Origin: Prorocentrum cordatum
Lineage: Eukaryota > Sar > Dinophyceae > Prorocentrales > Prorocentraceae
Reading direction: 5' to 3'
Assembly (NCBI GenBank): GCA_963575745.1
Contig: CAUYUJ010018560.1
Span: 1-64,000, forward strand
Length of the DNA stretch: 64,000 nt
The stretch's first letter is position 1. Each line of letters starts with the position of its first letter. Both the position numbers and the translations under genes were made by a program. The notes below the pieces were generated by a model. It made no database searches. It was not told the DNA's origin and saw only the letters and a list, made by a program, of their open reading frames with translations. This document shows positions 11,178-21,274 of this stretch, one piece after another.

Positions 11178-11235
11178 AACGAAGACGCCTACTGCGAATC
11201 ACAGCCGCCCCCTGCCTTTGTGGAATATTCGGCCG
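11178..11235 (+). repeat. Partial copy of dispersed repeat R2
   Basis: Contains gaagacgcctactgcgaatc followed by a cagccgccccctgcc block, diverged from the fuller R2 copies at 12228-12420 and 29480-29660. Confidence 0.55.
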
Positions 11236-11445
11236 TCTTGGTGGGCCCCTGGCCCGTCCGACGCCGTCGGAAGCAGTTTGGAGCCTTTTCTGAGCCGATC
11301 TGGGGCGTCTTAAAAGCCTCCTGGGCCGTTTTGGGGGCCCCTTGGGGCCGTCTTGGGGGCCTCTTGGGCAGTTTTGGGGCCACCTTGGAAGCATCTTGGG
11401 CGATCGTTGGGCGATCTTTGGGGGCTCTTGGGCCGTATCGGGCCG

Positions 11446-11515
11446 TCGGAAAGCCGAACATGAGCAAATGTCAAGATCCGTCAAAAACCTAAGGAAAATC
11501 AGTGTTGTTTGCCGT
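11446..11515 (+). repeat. Array core, copy 1
   Basis: gccgtcggaaagccgaacat, then a gtcaaaaacctaaggaaaatc-type block. Shared with the cores at 11841, 12634, 13022, 28690, 29083 and 50248, and in inverted form near 18625 and 49670. Confidence 0.75.
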
Positions 11516-11840
11516 TTTCCTAGTCTTCCTGGAGGCCCTCTTGGAGGCGTTTTGGGTCGTCTTGGGCCAGCTTCGAGCCAATTTCGGCCATTTTGGTGGG
11601 TTCCTAGCCCGTCTGACGCCGTCGGCAGCCATTTGGGGGGCCTTTCTGGGGCCGACTTGGGGCCCTCGGGGTGCTCCAGAGCCGTCTTAGATGCAATCTT
11701 GGGCGTCTTGGGGGCCTCTTGGCTCGTCTTTGTGTCCTCTTGGGGCCGCCGTGGGGGCCTCTTGGGAAGTCATCAGGCCATCTTGGACATCTCTTGGGCG
11801 TTGTGGGGGGCGATCTTGGGGGCCTCTTGGGCCGTCTTGG

Positions 11841-11913
11841 GTCGTCGGAAAGCCGAGAAGAAGCGAATGCAAAAATCCTTCAAAAACCTACGGAAAAATC
11901 AATTAATTTGGCA
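11841..11913 (+). repeat. Array core, copy 2
   Basis: Same order of blocks as copy 1: gtcggaaagccgagaag, gcaaaaatccttcaaaaacc, ggaaaaatcaat. Flanked on both sides by cttgg arrays. Confidence 0.75.
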
Positions 11914-12227
11914 TCTGCGGGCTCTCCTGGAGGACCTCTTGGAGGCCTCTTGGGCCGTCTTGGAGGCATCTTGGGGCCATCTTGGCCGTCTTGGAGGGCA
12001 TCGTGGGCCGTCTTGGAGGCATCTTGGAGCCATCTTACCCGTCTTGGAGGCATTTTGGAGGCTATCTTGGGCCAACGCGGCCATCTTGGAGGCCATCTTG
12101 AGCCGTCTTGGGTGAAACATTGGGGAATTGAGCTCCTTGAGAGCCTTTCCGGGTGGTCGGCGGGACGGGCCGAAGCCCCAGGGGGAGCTCTTGTTGGAAA
12201 AAGAACCAAAACCAAAACCGAAAGGAT

Positions 12228-12420
12228 CCAGCACGCCAGGCACCCCTGCGATGAATCGACAGGGGGCGGCGGATCGAAGACGCCTACGGCGAATCACCGC
12301 CGCCCCCTGCCTTTTTGGAAGCGCCTATGTGGCCGAACGTTGAGGCCAGACCTGCCAAGCTATCGGACCACGTGTTCCCCGAATCGGTTTGGAAAGCCTA
12401 CGGGGAACACGTGGGCATCT
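12228..12420 (+). repeat. Dispersed repeat R2 with hairpin
   Basis: Contains ggcacccctgcgatgaatcg, a GC-rich inverted repeat (gggggcggcgg / ccgccgcccc) around gacgcctacggcgaatcacc, and an end that forms a perfect 13-bp stem (12368-12380 with 12402-12414) around a 21-nt loop. Related copies: 18105-18270 (inverted), 29480-29660, and partial copies at 11178 and 50660. Confidence 0.75.
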
Positions 12421-12633
12421 TGAAGATCATCTTGGCCGCCTGATGCCATTTTGACCATTTCGGCGGGCCTTCTTGGAGGACGTCCTTGGAGGTTGCTTGG
12501 CCGTCTTGAGGCCATTTGAGCGTCCCTTGGAGCCTCTTGGGCAGTCTTGTGCCACTTGGGGCCGTGCTTGGGCCTCTTGGCGATCTTTGGGGGCTCCTGG
12601 GCTATCTGGGGGCATTTCGAGGGGCCGTCTCGG

Positions 12634-12708
12634 GCCGTCGGAAGGCAGAAACAAGCAAATGCCACAATCCTTCAAAAACCCATGGGAAATCAATGATTTT
12701 GGCCTTTT
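12634..12708 (+). repeat. Array core, copy 3
   Basis: gccgtcggaaggcagaaaca then ccttcaaaaacccatgggaa. Slightly diverged member of the core family. Confidence 0.75.
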
Positions 12709-13021
12709 TCGGGCCTTCTTGGAGGCCCTCTTGGGGGCCTCTTGGGCAGTCTTGGGCCATCTTAGGGCCATGTTCGGCCGTCTTGGTGGGCTCCTGGTCC
12801 GTCTGACGCCGTCGGAAGCCGTTTGGGAGGCCTCTATGGGCCGACTTGGGGCCCTCTTGGAATGCTCCAGGGCCGTCTTGGAGGCCATCTTGGGCGTCTT
12901 AAAGGCCTCCTGTGCCGTCTCGGGGCGTCTTGGGGCCCTCTTGGCCGTTCTGGGCCTCTTGGAGGCCTCTTGGGCTAAATCTGTCGGCGATCTTTGCGGG
13001 CTCTTTGGCCGGGCCGTCTCG

Positions 13022-13096
13022 GGCCGTCGGAAGGCCGAAAAGAAGCAAATGTCAAAATCCGTCAACAACCTTAGGAAAATCAATGTTTTGGGCCTC
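13022..13096 (+). repeat. Array core, copy 4
   Basis: gccgtcggaaggccgaaaag, aagcaaatgtcaaaatccgt, caacaaccttaggaaaatca. Nearest relative is the copy at 50248. Confidence 0.75.
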
Positions 13097-13401
13097 TTCT
13101 GGCCTTCCTGGAGGCCCTCTTGGGGGCCTCTTGGGCCGTCTTGGGCCAGCTTCGAGCCAACTTCGGCCATCTTGGTGGGTTCCTGGCACGTCTGACGCCG
13201 TCGGGAGCCGTCTTGGGGGCCTTTCTGGGCCGTCTTGAGGCCCTCTTGGGGCGCTTCGGTGCCGTCTTGGAGGCCATCTTGGGCGTCTTGGAGGCCATCT
13301 TGGGCGTGTTGGAGGCCTCTTGGGCCGTCTTGGGGCCACGTTGGCATAATTGGTGCCCTCTTGGGCATCTTGGGGGGCCTCTTGGGCCGTTTGAGCCCGT
13401 C

Positions 13402-13440
13402 GGAAGCCTGAAGAAGCAAATTCCAAAATCCTTCAAATAC
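13402..13440 (+). repeat. Array core, truncated copy
   Basis: Only the first half of the core remains (gtcggaagcctgaagaagc, ccaaaatccttcaaa). The array ends here. Confidence 0.6.
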
Positions 13441-13614
13441 CGGAATGCAATAATCTCACTGCGTGGAGCTCCCTATGTGTGCATCTATTCGCATGGACCT
13501 GTCCGCCGTGAGTGTCTAGGCGCAAGAGTTTTCGAATATAAACGGGCTTCAGTGTGACGGTTTGGTCATGATCTAATTGCGAATGAGTTGGAGGGTGAAT
13601 GAGTCTCAGTAGTA

Positions 13615-14400
13615 TGAGCGCGTCTCTGCGCATGAGCCTGGGGTCTCCTGAAACCTCCTGGGCTTCCTGGGGCCTCCTGAGTGCCTCTTGGAGCTTCCTG
13701 TGGCCTCATGAGGCTTCCTGGAGCCTCGCGTGGCCTCCTGGGGCCTCCTGGAGCCACCTGGGACCTCCTAGGGAGGATTCGTGCCCCAGGAGAGGCCCAA
13801 TCTATAGGAACAAGCGTACATTAAACATTGCGGATTGGAGCCACAGGAGAGGGAATCTATAGGAACACACGTAAAACACCAAGGAGTCGTGCCCCAGGTG
13901 AGGCCCCTATATATATATAATATATATATTGATAAATAATATAGAAATAATAATATATAATATAAATATAAATATGTAGTGTGTGTATGAGTGTGAGGCA
14001 TAAGAAAACAGTAGGATTGTGTACCAGGAGAAGGACCATATGTAGAAACATACGTATAACATCAAGGAATCGTGCTCCAGGTGAGGCCCAATCGATGGGA
14101 GCATACGTAAAACACATGGGATTGGAGCCACTCATATTGCCTTCTGAGGCCTCCTGCTCCTGGGGCCTCTCGGGGCCTCCTGTTGCCTTCCGAGGCCTCA
14201 TGGCGCTTCCTGTGGCCTCCTAGGGCTTCATGTGACTTCCTGAGGCCTTCTGGAGCTTCCGGGGGCCTCCTGGAGCCTCTTGGGGCATCCTGTGGCCTCT
14301 TGAGTCTTTCTGTGGCCTCCTGATGCCTCCTGGGACCTCATGTGGTCTCCTGGGGCCTCCTGGAGCATGTTGGAGCCTTCTGTGGCATCCTGACAAGAAT
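13615..14400 (+). repeat. Array of ctcctgggg / gcctcctgg short repeats
   Basis: Irregular units of 9-22 bp based on ggcctcctgg and gcttcctgtggcctc. An AT-rich island (about 13905-13985, TATATA/AATAAT) and repeated taggaacacacgtaaaac-like blocks lie in the middle (13790-14120). Distinct in sequence from the cttgg arrays. Confidence 0.8.
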
Positions 14401-14473
14401 CTGCGCCCACGAGCCTGGCCACCAAAACAGGCAAACCGCTCGAGGCAGCCTCATAATCTGGCCCACCTGGGAT

Positions 14474-15958
14474 GTGAAAACGGGCGCCTCGCTGGAAACA
14501 TCCTCCAAATCTGCTCCGACATTGGGACAGAAAACATACAAACCGCTTGGAACATCCCCACAAAACGGCCGCGAACGGTACCGTGCAATACCCCATCGGC
14601 GGTTCCCCTTAGAGACGTGAAAATGAGCGCCTCGCTCGAGACATCTTCCAAATCTGCTCCGAAAGCAAAGGATGCTGGGACAGAAAACCGGCAAACCGCT
14701 CGAGACATCCCCACCAAACGGCCGCGAACGGGACCGTGCCATACCCTTTGGCGGATCCCCTTAGGGACATAAAAATGAGCGCCTCGCTCGAGACATCTTC
14801 CAAATCTGCTCCGAAAGCGAAGGATGCTGGGACAGAAAACATGCAAACCGCTTAAAACATCCCCACAAAACGGCCGCAAACGGTACCGCGCAATACCCTT
14901 CGGCGGCGTCCCTTAGGGACGTGAAAATGAGCGCCTCGCTCGAAACGGGACCGTGTCATACCCCTCGGCGGCTCCCCTTAGGGACGTGAAAATGAGCGCC
15001 TCGCTCGAGACATCCTCCAAATCTGCTCCGAAAGCGAAGGATGCTGGAACAGAAAACAAGCAAACTGCTTGAGACATCCCCACAGAACGGCCGCGAACGA
15101 GACCGTGCCATACCCCTTGGCGGCTCCCTTTAGGGACATGAAAATGAGCGCCTCGCTCGAGACATCCTCCAAATCTGCTCCGAAAGCGAAGGATGTTGGG
15201 ACAGACATGCAAACCGCTTAAAACATCCCCACAAAACGGCCGCTAACGGGACCGTGTCATACCCCTCGGCGGGTCCCCTTAGGGACGCGAAAATGAGCGC
15301 ATCGCTCGAGACATCCTCCAAATCTGCTCCGAAAGCGAAGGATGTTAGGACAGAAAACATGCAAACCGCTTAAAACATCCCCACAAAACGGCCGCGAACG
15401 GGACCGTGTCATACCCCTCGGCGGCTCCGCTTAGGGACGTGAAAATGAGCGCCTCGCTCGAGACATCCTCCAAATCTGCTCCGAAAGCGAAGGATATTGG
15501 AACTGAAAACAAGCAAACCGCTTGAGACATCCCCACCAAACGGCCGCGAACGGGACCGTGCCATACCTTTTGGCGGATCTTTTTAGTGACATGATGAGCG
15601 CCTCGCTCGAGACATCCTCCAAATCTGCTCCGAAAGCGAAGGATGTTGGGACAGACAGGCAAACCGCTCGGAGACATCCCCACAAAACGGCCGCGAACGG
15701 GACCGTGTCATACCCCTCGGCGGCTCCCTTTAGGGACGTGAAAATGAGCGCCTCGCTCGAGACATCCTCTAAATCTGCTCCGAAAGCGAAGGAGGTTGGG
15801 ACAGACAGGCACACCGCTCGGAGACATCCCCACAAAACGGCCGCGAACGGGACCGTGTCATACCCCTCGGCGGCTCCCCTTAGGGACGTGAAAATGAGCG
15901 CCTCGCTCGAGACATCCTCCAAATCTGCTCCGAAAGCGAAGGAGGTTGGGACAGAAAT
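14474..15958 (+). repeat. 151-bp satellite, about 10 units
   Basis: The landmark gtgaaaatgagcgcctcgctcg recurs at 14617, 14769, 14921, 14986, 15138, 15287, 15439, 15591, 15738 and 15889, a period of 147-152 bp with one truncated unit (14921-14985). A more diverged unit starts at 14474. Units differ by a few percent, mostly in ggatgttgggacagaca versus ggaggttgggacagaca variants. In the reverse frame each unit reads SFAFGADLEDVSSEALIF. The frame is kept through several units only because the period is near a multiple of three. Confidence 0.95.
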
Positions 15959-16250
15959 TACCCTGTGACGTACCCAACCCATCTGCATCAATGGAAACGA
16001 GGAGTTGGCCGAAACTTGCATGGACAATCAACTTGATGTGTAAGCTACTTGGGACACGCGCCTATGGCATGATGCGCAGGAGAACCATACAAGAACGAAG
16101 GGCGACAGCTACAGGCTCGAAGAGGACATGGGGAGTCGGGAACGCAGAGCAAGAGAAAAACTCGCGGGAAGCCGAACCACCAGCACGGCAGCAGCAGAGG
16201 GAAGGTGACCGCAGGAGGAGAACAAGGACGAAAGCGGCGTCGAATTTGAG
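15959..16250. other. Short unique segment between satellites
   Basis: About 290 bp with no repeat and no recognisable gene. It separates two unrelated satellites. Confidence 0.4.
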
Positions 16251-17222
16251 CCTGCGTTGGGTACCCACTGTGCTGGGCCCCCCAGCAGCCCCCCAGGGAT
16301 GGCGAGGTCTAATTTGATTCTGCGGTGGGTGCCCACTGTGCTGGGCCCCCCAGCAGATCTCGAAAGTGGCGACAGCTTCACAGATCGCAGCCACCCAGGG
16401 ATGGCGAGGTCTAATTTGAGTCTGCGTGTGGCGTCGCTGTGCTGGGCCCCCCAGCAGGCCTCGAAAGTGGCGACAGTTTCACAGATCGCAGCCCCCCAGG
16501 GATGGCGAGGTCTACTTTGAATCTGCGGTGAGTACCCACTGTGCTGGGCCCCCCAGCAGGCCTCGAAAGTGGCGACAGTTTCACAGATCGCAGCCCCCCA
16601 GGGATGGCGAGGTCTAGTGTGAGTCCGCGGTGGGTACCCACTGTGCTGGGCCCCCCAGCAGGCCTCGAAAGTGGCGACAGTTTCACAGATCGCAGCCCCC
16701 CAGGGATGGCGATGTCTAATTTGGGTCCGCCCGTGGCGTCACTGTGCTGGGCCCCCCAGCAGGCCTCGAAAGTGGCGACAGTTTCACAGATCGCAGCCCC
16801 CCAGGGATGGCGAGGTCTAATTTGGGTCCGCGCGTGGCGTCACTGTGCTGGGCCCCCCAGCAAGCCTCGAAAGTGGCGAACGGACTCAACAGATCGCAGC
16901 CCCCAGGGATGGCGAGGTCCCATTTGAGTCAGCGGTGAGTACCCACTGTGTTGGGCCCCACAGCAGCCCTCGAAAGTGGCGACAGTTTCACAGATCGCAG
17001 CCCCCCAGGGATGGCGAGGTCCCATTTGAGTCCGCCGTGTGTACCCACTGTGCTGGGCCCCCCAGCAGGTCTCGAAAGTTGCGACAGTTTCGCATATCGC
17101 AGCCCCCCAGGGATGGCGAGGTCCCATTTGAGTCCGCCGTGTGTACCCACTGTGCTGGGCCCCCCAGCATGCCTCGAAAGTGGCGACAGTTTCACAGATC
17201 GCAGCCCCCCAGGGATGGCGAG
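16251..17222 (+). repeat. 102-bp satellite, about 10 units
   Basis: gggatggcgaggtc recurs at 16296, 16398, 16499, 16601, 16703, 16804, 16906, 17008, 17110 and 17212 (period 101-102). Each unit holds ctgtgctgggccccccagca and cgacagtttcacagatcgca. Because the period is a multiple of three, apparent repeat proteins result; I do not accept them as genes. Confidence 0.95.
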
Positions 17223-17410
17223 CCAGGGTTAAAGAGCGGACGTGAGGAAGAAAGGAAGGTTCGCGCGAGCAGTGCACCATTCAAAAACGAAGAACACAAT
17301 GCAGGAGGGTTTGGAAAAAAGCAAAATTACTCGACGCGGGGCCTCCACATATGTGCAGATCATTATCTTGGTACGTTCCTTTTGATATCTATCATGAGCG
17401 CCTGCGGGAA

Positions 17411-18826
17411 GGGCGAAACTGAAAAAAAACGGTGCTGCTCAGACTCTTGGGCGCCCCCAGACTCTGGGGGTTTGGGGTTGCTCCGACTTTGTCTCTCGCT
17501 GTCCGACTGTGTCTCCTCGCTCCTACCCCCTGCCTCCTTCTCCCGGTCTTCCTCCCTATTTCTCTTCCTACTCCCTCTTCGCCTGCTTTTCCAGGTCCTT
17601 TTCTTCCTCTTCCTCCTGTTCCTCCTCCTCCTCCTCCTCAACCTCCTCCTCCTCCTCCTCCTCCTCCTGCTCCTCCCCCTCCCCCTCCTCTTCCTCCTCC
17701 TCTTCCTCCTCCTCCTCCTCCTCCTCCTCCTCCCCCTCCTCCTCCCCAAGAGGCCTCTAAGACGCCCAAGATGGCCTCCAAGACGGCCCTGAAGCGCCTC
17801 AAGAGGACCCCACATCGGTTCAAACAGGCCCCCAAGATGGCTTCCGACGGCGTCAGACCCGTCAGACGGGCCAGGAACGCTTCAAGACGGCCAAGGAGAG
17901 GCCCCCAAGACGCCCCCACGGCCCCAAAGAGGCCTAAGGAGGCCCCCGTGAGGCTTCCAAGAGGCCCCCGGGAAGCCTCCAGGAGGCCCCACAAGAGTGC
18001 CCAAAGAGGCTCCCAAGAGGCCTCCTCCTCCTCCTCCTCCTCCTCCTCCTCCTCCTCCTCCTCTTCCTCCTCCCTCTCCTGATCCTCCCCCTCAGCCTCC
18101 CCCAAGTGTTCCCCGAAGAGTTTCCTGAGCGGCTGGGGGAATACATAATCAGATAGCTTGGCCAAGCTGGGGCCCAACGTTTGGCCACATAGGCGCTTCT
18201 CAAAAAGGCTGGGGGCGGCGGTGATTCGCCGTAGGCGTCTTGGATCCGCCGCCCCCTGTGCTTGCCACAGGGGTGGACGGCGTGCCAGACATATTGCTGC
18301 TCTTCTTATTTTCAAACCCTTCCCAGTGGCCTTCGGCCCAGACCGCCTGCCCTCGGAAGGACCAGAAGGTGTGGCCACATCGCCACTAAGACGGCCCAAA
18401 TGGCCCAAGATGGCCACCAAGATGCCTCCAAGGCGGCTAGGATCGCTCCAAGAGAGCCCAAGACGGCCCCAATATGTTTCCAAGACGGCCCAAGATGCAA
18501 CCGAGGCGTTCCATGATGGCCCCAAGATGGCCCAGGACGGCCCCAAAGGCCCCCAAGAGGCTTTTAATGCAGTCCAAGAAGCCTCCAAGGGGACCTGCAG
18601 GAAGGCCCGAAGAGGCCAAGACAGCTGATTTCCCGTGGGCTCTTGATGGATTTAAACGTTTTCGGCCTGCCGACGGCCCAGTGCCGCCGAAGAGACCCCC
18701 AAGATGGCCCCAAGAGCGCCCAAGAGGCCTCCAAGACGGCCCCACGACGGCCTCTACACGGTCCAAAAGGCCCCCAAGGCGCCTCCAAGACGGCCCACGA
18801 GAACTCCAAGGCGCCCACTCGTCATC
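17411..18826 (+). repeat. Left arm of a 1.4-kb inverted repeat
   Basis: Matches 28935-30333 in reverse complement, in order: the cagactctgggggttt region, the cgcctgcttttcc block, a CCT tract, ccaagaggcc arrays, a second CCT tract, an inverted R2 copy, gcccagaccgcctgccctcgg, more arrays and an inverted array core near 18625-18690. The outer ends fade at about 17411 and 30333, the inner ends at about 18826 and 28935. Confidence 0.8.
17598..17758 (+). repeat. CCT/CTC polypyrimidine microsatellite
   Basis: Long ctcctcctc run with cccctcc interruptions inside the left arm. A second, shorter CTC run lies at 18027-18080. Confidence 0.9.
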
Positions 18827-19060
18827 GTGGTGGTCGCCGTCATCGTCGTCGTCGTCATCGTCGTCGTCGTCGTCGTGGTCGTCAAACCTCTTCCAGTTTC
18901 CTAATCAAACCCCTCTCCCTCTCCCTCTCCCTTCCCCCTCCACCAACCCCCCCACCCCCCCTCCACCCCCCCCTCCACCACCCACCTCAGCCCCCCCTCC
19001 ACCTCCCCCTCCACTCCCCGTCCAACTCCTCCTCCACCCCTTCGGATGTCCCTTGGAACC
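18827..19060 (+). repeat. Low-complexity GTC and CCTCCACCC tracts
   Basis: A tcgtcgtcgtc run (about 18835-18885) followed by a C-rich ctccacccccc stretch. No gene. Confidence 0.85.
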
Positions 19061-19189
19061 TTTTTGGGAGCACCCAGGGGTCTCCAGAGGGCCCCCAGAG
19101 GGCTCCAAGACGCGCCCCAGAGACCACTGAGAGGTCTCATCCAGACGCGCTGATCGATGACACCTACTAGCGGTTTCTGAGGCCTCTCT

Positions 19190-19477
19190 TGGGCCCCTCT
19201 TGGGCCCGTTTTGGGGCCCTCTTAGGGCCTTCTTGGAGCCATCATGTGGGCCAACAAGGGGCCCAAGAGGGCTCCAAGAGGGCCCCAAGAGGGTTAAGGA
19301 GTTATGTACCAGCGGCCGCTGGGTTGGTACATAATTCCTGGGGCCCTCTTGGAGCCCTCTTGGGGCCCTCTTGGGGCCCTCTTAGGGCCAACCCGGGCCC
19401 CAAGAGGGCTCCAAGAGGGCCCTCAGAGGGCCCCAAGAGGGCCCCAAGAGTGATGTACCAGCGGCCGCTGGGTTGGT
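19190..19477 (+). repeat. Palindromic NotI-junction repeat units, left of the retroelement
   Basis: Each unit opens with ggtacataattcctggggcc, continues with ccctcttgggg units, switches to the complementary ccaagaggg units and closes with ggagttatgtacc, so the whole unit is an inverted repeat. Neighbouring units are joined by agcggccgctgggtt, which contains a NotI site. One complete junction is at 19305-19345. A second junction is split exactly at 19477/19478 by the retroelement. Related units: 25745-25985 and 27361-27800. Confidence 0.85.
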
Positions 19478-19552
19478 TTGGAGATAGTTTATCGGGTTGG
19501 CCTGTCAATTTGGTGATCCGCAACCGTTGGCTCTAATCAGCCGCGCGAGCCG
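19478..19552 (+). repeat. Terminal split repeat A1
   Basis: 75 bp beginning ttggagatagtttatcggg. Same length as A2 (25499-25573), with differences at only two positions (g/a and g/t). Forms the left end of the element. Confidence 0.93.
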
Positions 19553-19567
19553 GTGGTTCGCCCTTCC

Positions 19568-19993
19568 ATGGAGTGGGCGAGGGCCGCCGCTGCTGGCGCC
19601 GGTGGCTTGGCACAACTGGGCAGCCTGTGGTACGGCCAGCGCTGTACTTGCCAGGTGGAGCTGGGAGACGGGTTCGCTGTGGATCGTGAGCTGCTGCGTC
19701 TGCTCGAGGGGCAGCTGCAGAGGTGCGGGCCCGCGAACCTCACGTTGCGGGCGCCGTGCCCGCCGCCCGAGTGCTCGGGCTTTCCTGGGCTGGTGGTCTT
19801 CTTGGTGGCGGTGCTGGCTTTCCTGGCAGGGTTCGCCGCTGCTGCCTCCTGTGGCTGGTGGTGCCTGAGGCGCTCGGAGTGTCGTGCCACGCCTGAGGGC
19901 TCCGGGACTCCTTGCCTGACCGACGGAGGCGATGTTAGATCAGCTTCGTCAGGGCCAGCGAGTGCTCGTCTCCTACGACGAGGACCCGCGTGA
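19568..19993 (+). CDS. Small single-span membrane protein ORF of the retroelement
   Basis: 141 residues from the first ATG (19568), which lies 15 bp after A1. The N-terminal half has Cys residues and a short helical region (ELLRLLEGQL). Residues 72-93 (FPGLVVFLVAVLAFLAGFAA) form a strong transmembrane helix, followed by CGWWCLRRSEC and a polar tail. The 3' end overlaps the gag-like ORF by 62 bp in another frame, a layout typical of translated retroelement ORFs. No family is recognised. An upstream in-frame GTG exists, but ATG is preferred in a eukaryote. It could be an overprinted artefact in GC-rich DNA, but the helix and the position argue for a real product. Confidence 0.55.
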   Translation: MEWARAAAAGAGGLAQLGSLWYGQRCTCQVELGDGFAVDRELLRLLEGQLQRCGPANLTLRAPCPPPECSGFPGLVVFLVAVLAFLAGFAAAASCGWWCLRRSECRATPEGSGTPCLTDGGDVRSASSGPASARLLRRGPA

Positions 19994-21203
19994 GCTGTTG
20001 TGGCATGAGCGCCTTCTGTGCGCGCACGTGCACGAGGGTTCCTGGGTGGTGACCACCCCCGAGAGAGACGTGTACCTCGAGGACCTCCAGGAGGGCGTCG
20101 AGAGCCTGGTGCTGCTGGGTCCGATGGGAGGCCTGCCAATCGGCTGGAACCGTGGGCCCACGCACCTGTTCAGGAACTCGTCCCAGGGTCCGCTGCACCG
20201 TGAGGAGAGCCTGCGGCTCCAGGCGGAGGGCGCGGAGCTGGCCTTGCAGGAGAGGCGCGACCTGGTCCTGGCCGCTTCTCCGCCGCTGCCGCCGCCCACT
20301 GGCGCGCCTCCGCCGCTGGCTCTGGAGGGCGTGCCGAGCGCGGGCGAGGGAGGATGGCGGTACTCGGAGAACCGTGGAGGCGCTAGGCTGGGCGAGCGTG
20401 TCGGCGACGCGGAGCTGGAGGCAGGCTGCCAGCGAGGGGATCGTGGAGTGGCCCTCGTGGGCGACGTCTTCGTGTCCTGCGCTTTCTTCAGGCCGGGCCA
20501 GCAGATGCCTACGCCTAGGGGGGGGGGAGCGGCTGAGCCTGCGTCCAACGAGCTGCGCACTCCCCCCGTGAAGTACGAGACTGCCAGCCAGAGGCACCGC
20601 TCCTACAAGGAGGCGGCGTCGCTGACCACGACGACGGCCTTCGAGGACTGGCCGATCAGCGGCCCTAGGACGGCGGAGTGGCTGGCACGTGAGATCGCTC
20701 GACAGGAGCTCACTCCCGTGCGTCGCCATTTCTGGTGGAGACAGCTGCTAGGCTTGGGCCCCAGTGACTGGGGCGTCGGGGAGCACGAGTCTTTGAGCCG
20801 GCTCTTCGAGTACGCTCTGACTTACGACCAGCTAAACTTCGGGGAGCTTGCGTCGCTGGAGCTGGCGGGCAGGCGCTACCAGCTGCTCGAGGAGAGGCAC
20901 GCCCGCATGCTCATCGCGGCAACGGCGGGCGGCGACAGCGGCCACCTCGACAACGACAGGCTGTTCATGGGCGAGGAGGGCCGCCATGGCCGTGCCCTCG
21001 TGGCGCCTGCTCTAGAGTCCTGGATTTCCCAGAAGCTGCCCGAGGAGAGCGCGGTGCTAAAGGAGCGCCGCAAAGCGAAGGAGGAGCGGCAGCTGGCCCG
21101 CTCGACCGATGCTGCTCCAGGTGCTGGAAGCGGCAAGAACGACGAGAAGCCCCCCAGGCGCCCGAAGAAAAATGGTGGCGGACCGGGGGGTGACGTCGCT
21201 TGA
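19932..21203 (+). CDS. Gag-like protein of the retroelement
   Basis: 423 residues from ATG to TGA. Residues 1-75 form a beta-rich start (GQRVLVSYDEDP, GSWVVTTPERDVYLEDL) resembling a small SH3-like fold. A Pro/Gly-rich linker follows (about 110-215). Residues 225-400 are helical and charged (WLAREIARQELTPVRRHFWW, SLSRLFEYALTYDQ, ERRKAKEERQLAR), ending in a basic PPRRPKKNGGG tail. Position directly upstream of RT and the basic tail fit a nucleocapsid-type role. No CCHC zinc knuckle is seen. The stop at 21201-21203 is followed by the RT frame in -1 register, with the first ATG at 21275, so RT could be expressed by frameshift or reinitiation. Confidence 0.75.
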   Translation: MLDQLRQGQRVLVSYDEDPRELLWHERLLCAHVHEGSWVVTTPERDVYLEDLQEGVESLVLLGPMGGLPIGWNRGPTHLFRNSSQGPLHREESLRLQAEGAELALQERRDLVLAASPPLPPPTGAPPPLALEGVPSAGEGGWRYSENRGGARLGERVGDAELEAGCQRGDRGVALVGDVFVSCAFFRPGQQMPTPRGGGAAEPASNELRTPPVKYETASQRHRSYKEAASLTTTTAFEDWPISGPRTAEWLAREIARQELTPVRRHFWWRQLLGLGPSDWGVGEHESLSRLFEYALTYDQLNFGELASLELAGRRYQLLEERHARMLIAATAGGDSGHLDNDRLFMGEEGRHGRALVAPALESWISQKLPEESAVLKERRKAKEERQLARSTDAAPGAGSGKNDEKPPRRPKKNGGGPGGDVA

Positions 21204-21274
21204 GCTGCCACGGGCGGCGGAGGCCCCCGGCCGCCGCCCATTCTGCAGAGGGGAGGGCTGCCCGCGTGAGGAGG

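Larger units (their letters stand above)
11236..13405 (+). repeat. Array of cttggaggcc / gccgtcttgg short repeats
   Basis: About 2.2 kb of irregular 10-22-bp units built on gccgtcttgg, ggcctcttggg and ggccatcttgg. It is interrupted at intervals by a conserved core of about 60-75 bp (separate entries) and by one R2 copy. All frames through it are Gly/Trp/Leu- or Pro/Arg-rich artefacts. Confidence 0.85.

Noticed and set aside
14474-15958. Repeat protein (SFAFGADLEDVSSEA repeats)
   Set aside because: The frame is preserved only where the period is a multiple of three; indels between units break it and the satellite explains it fully.
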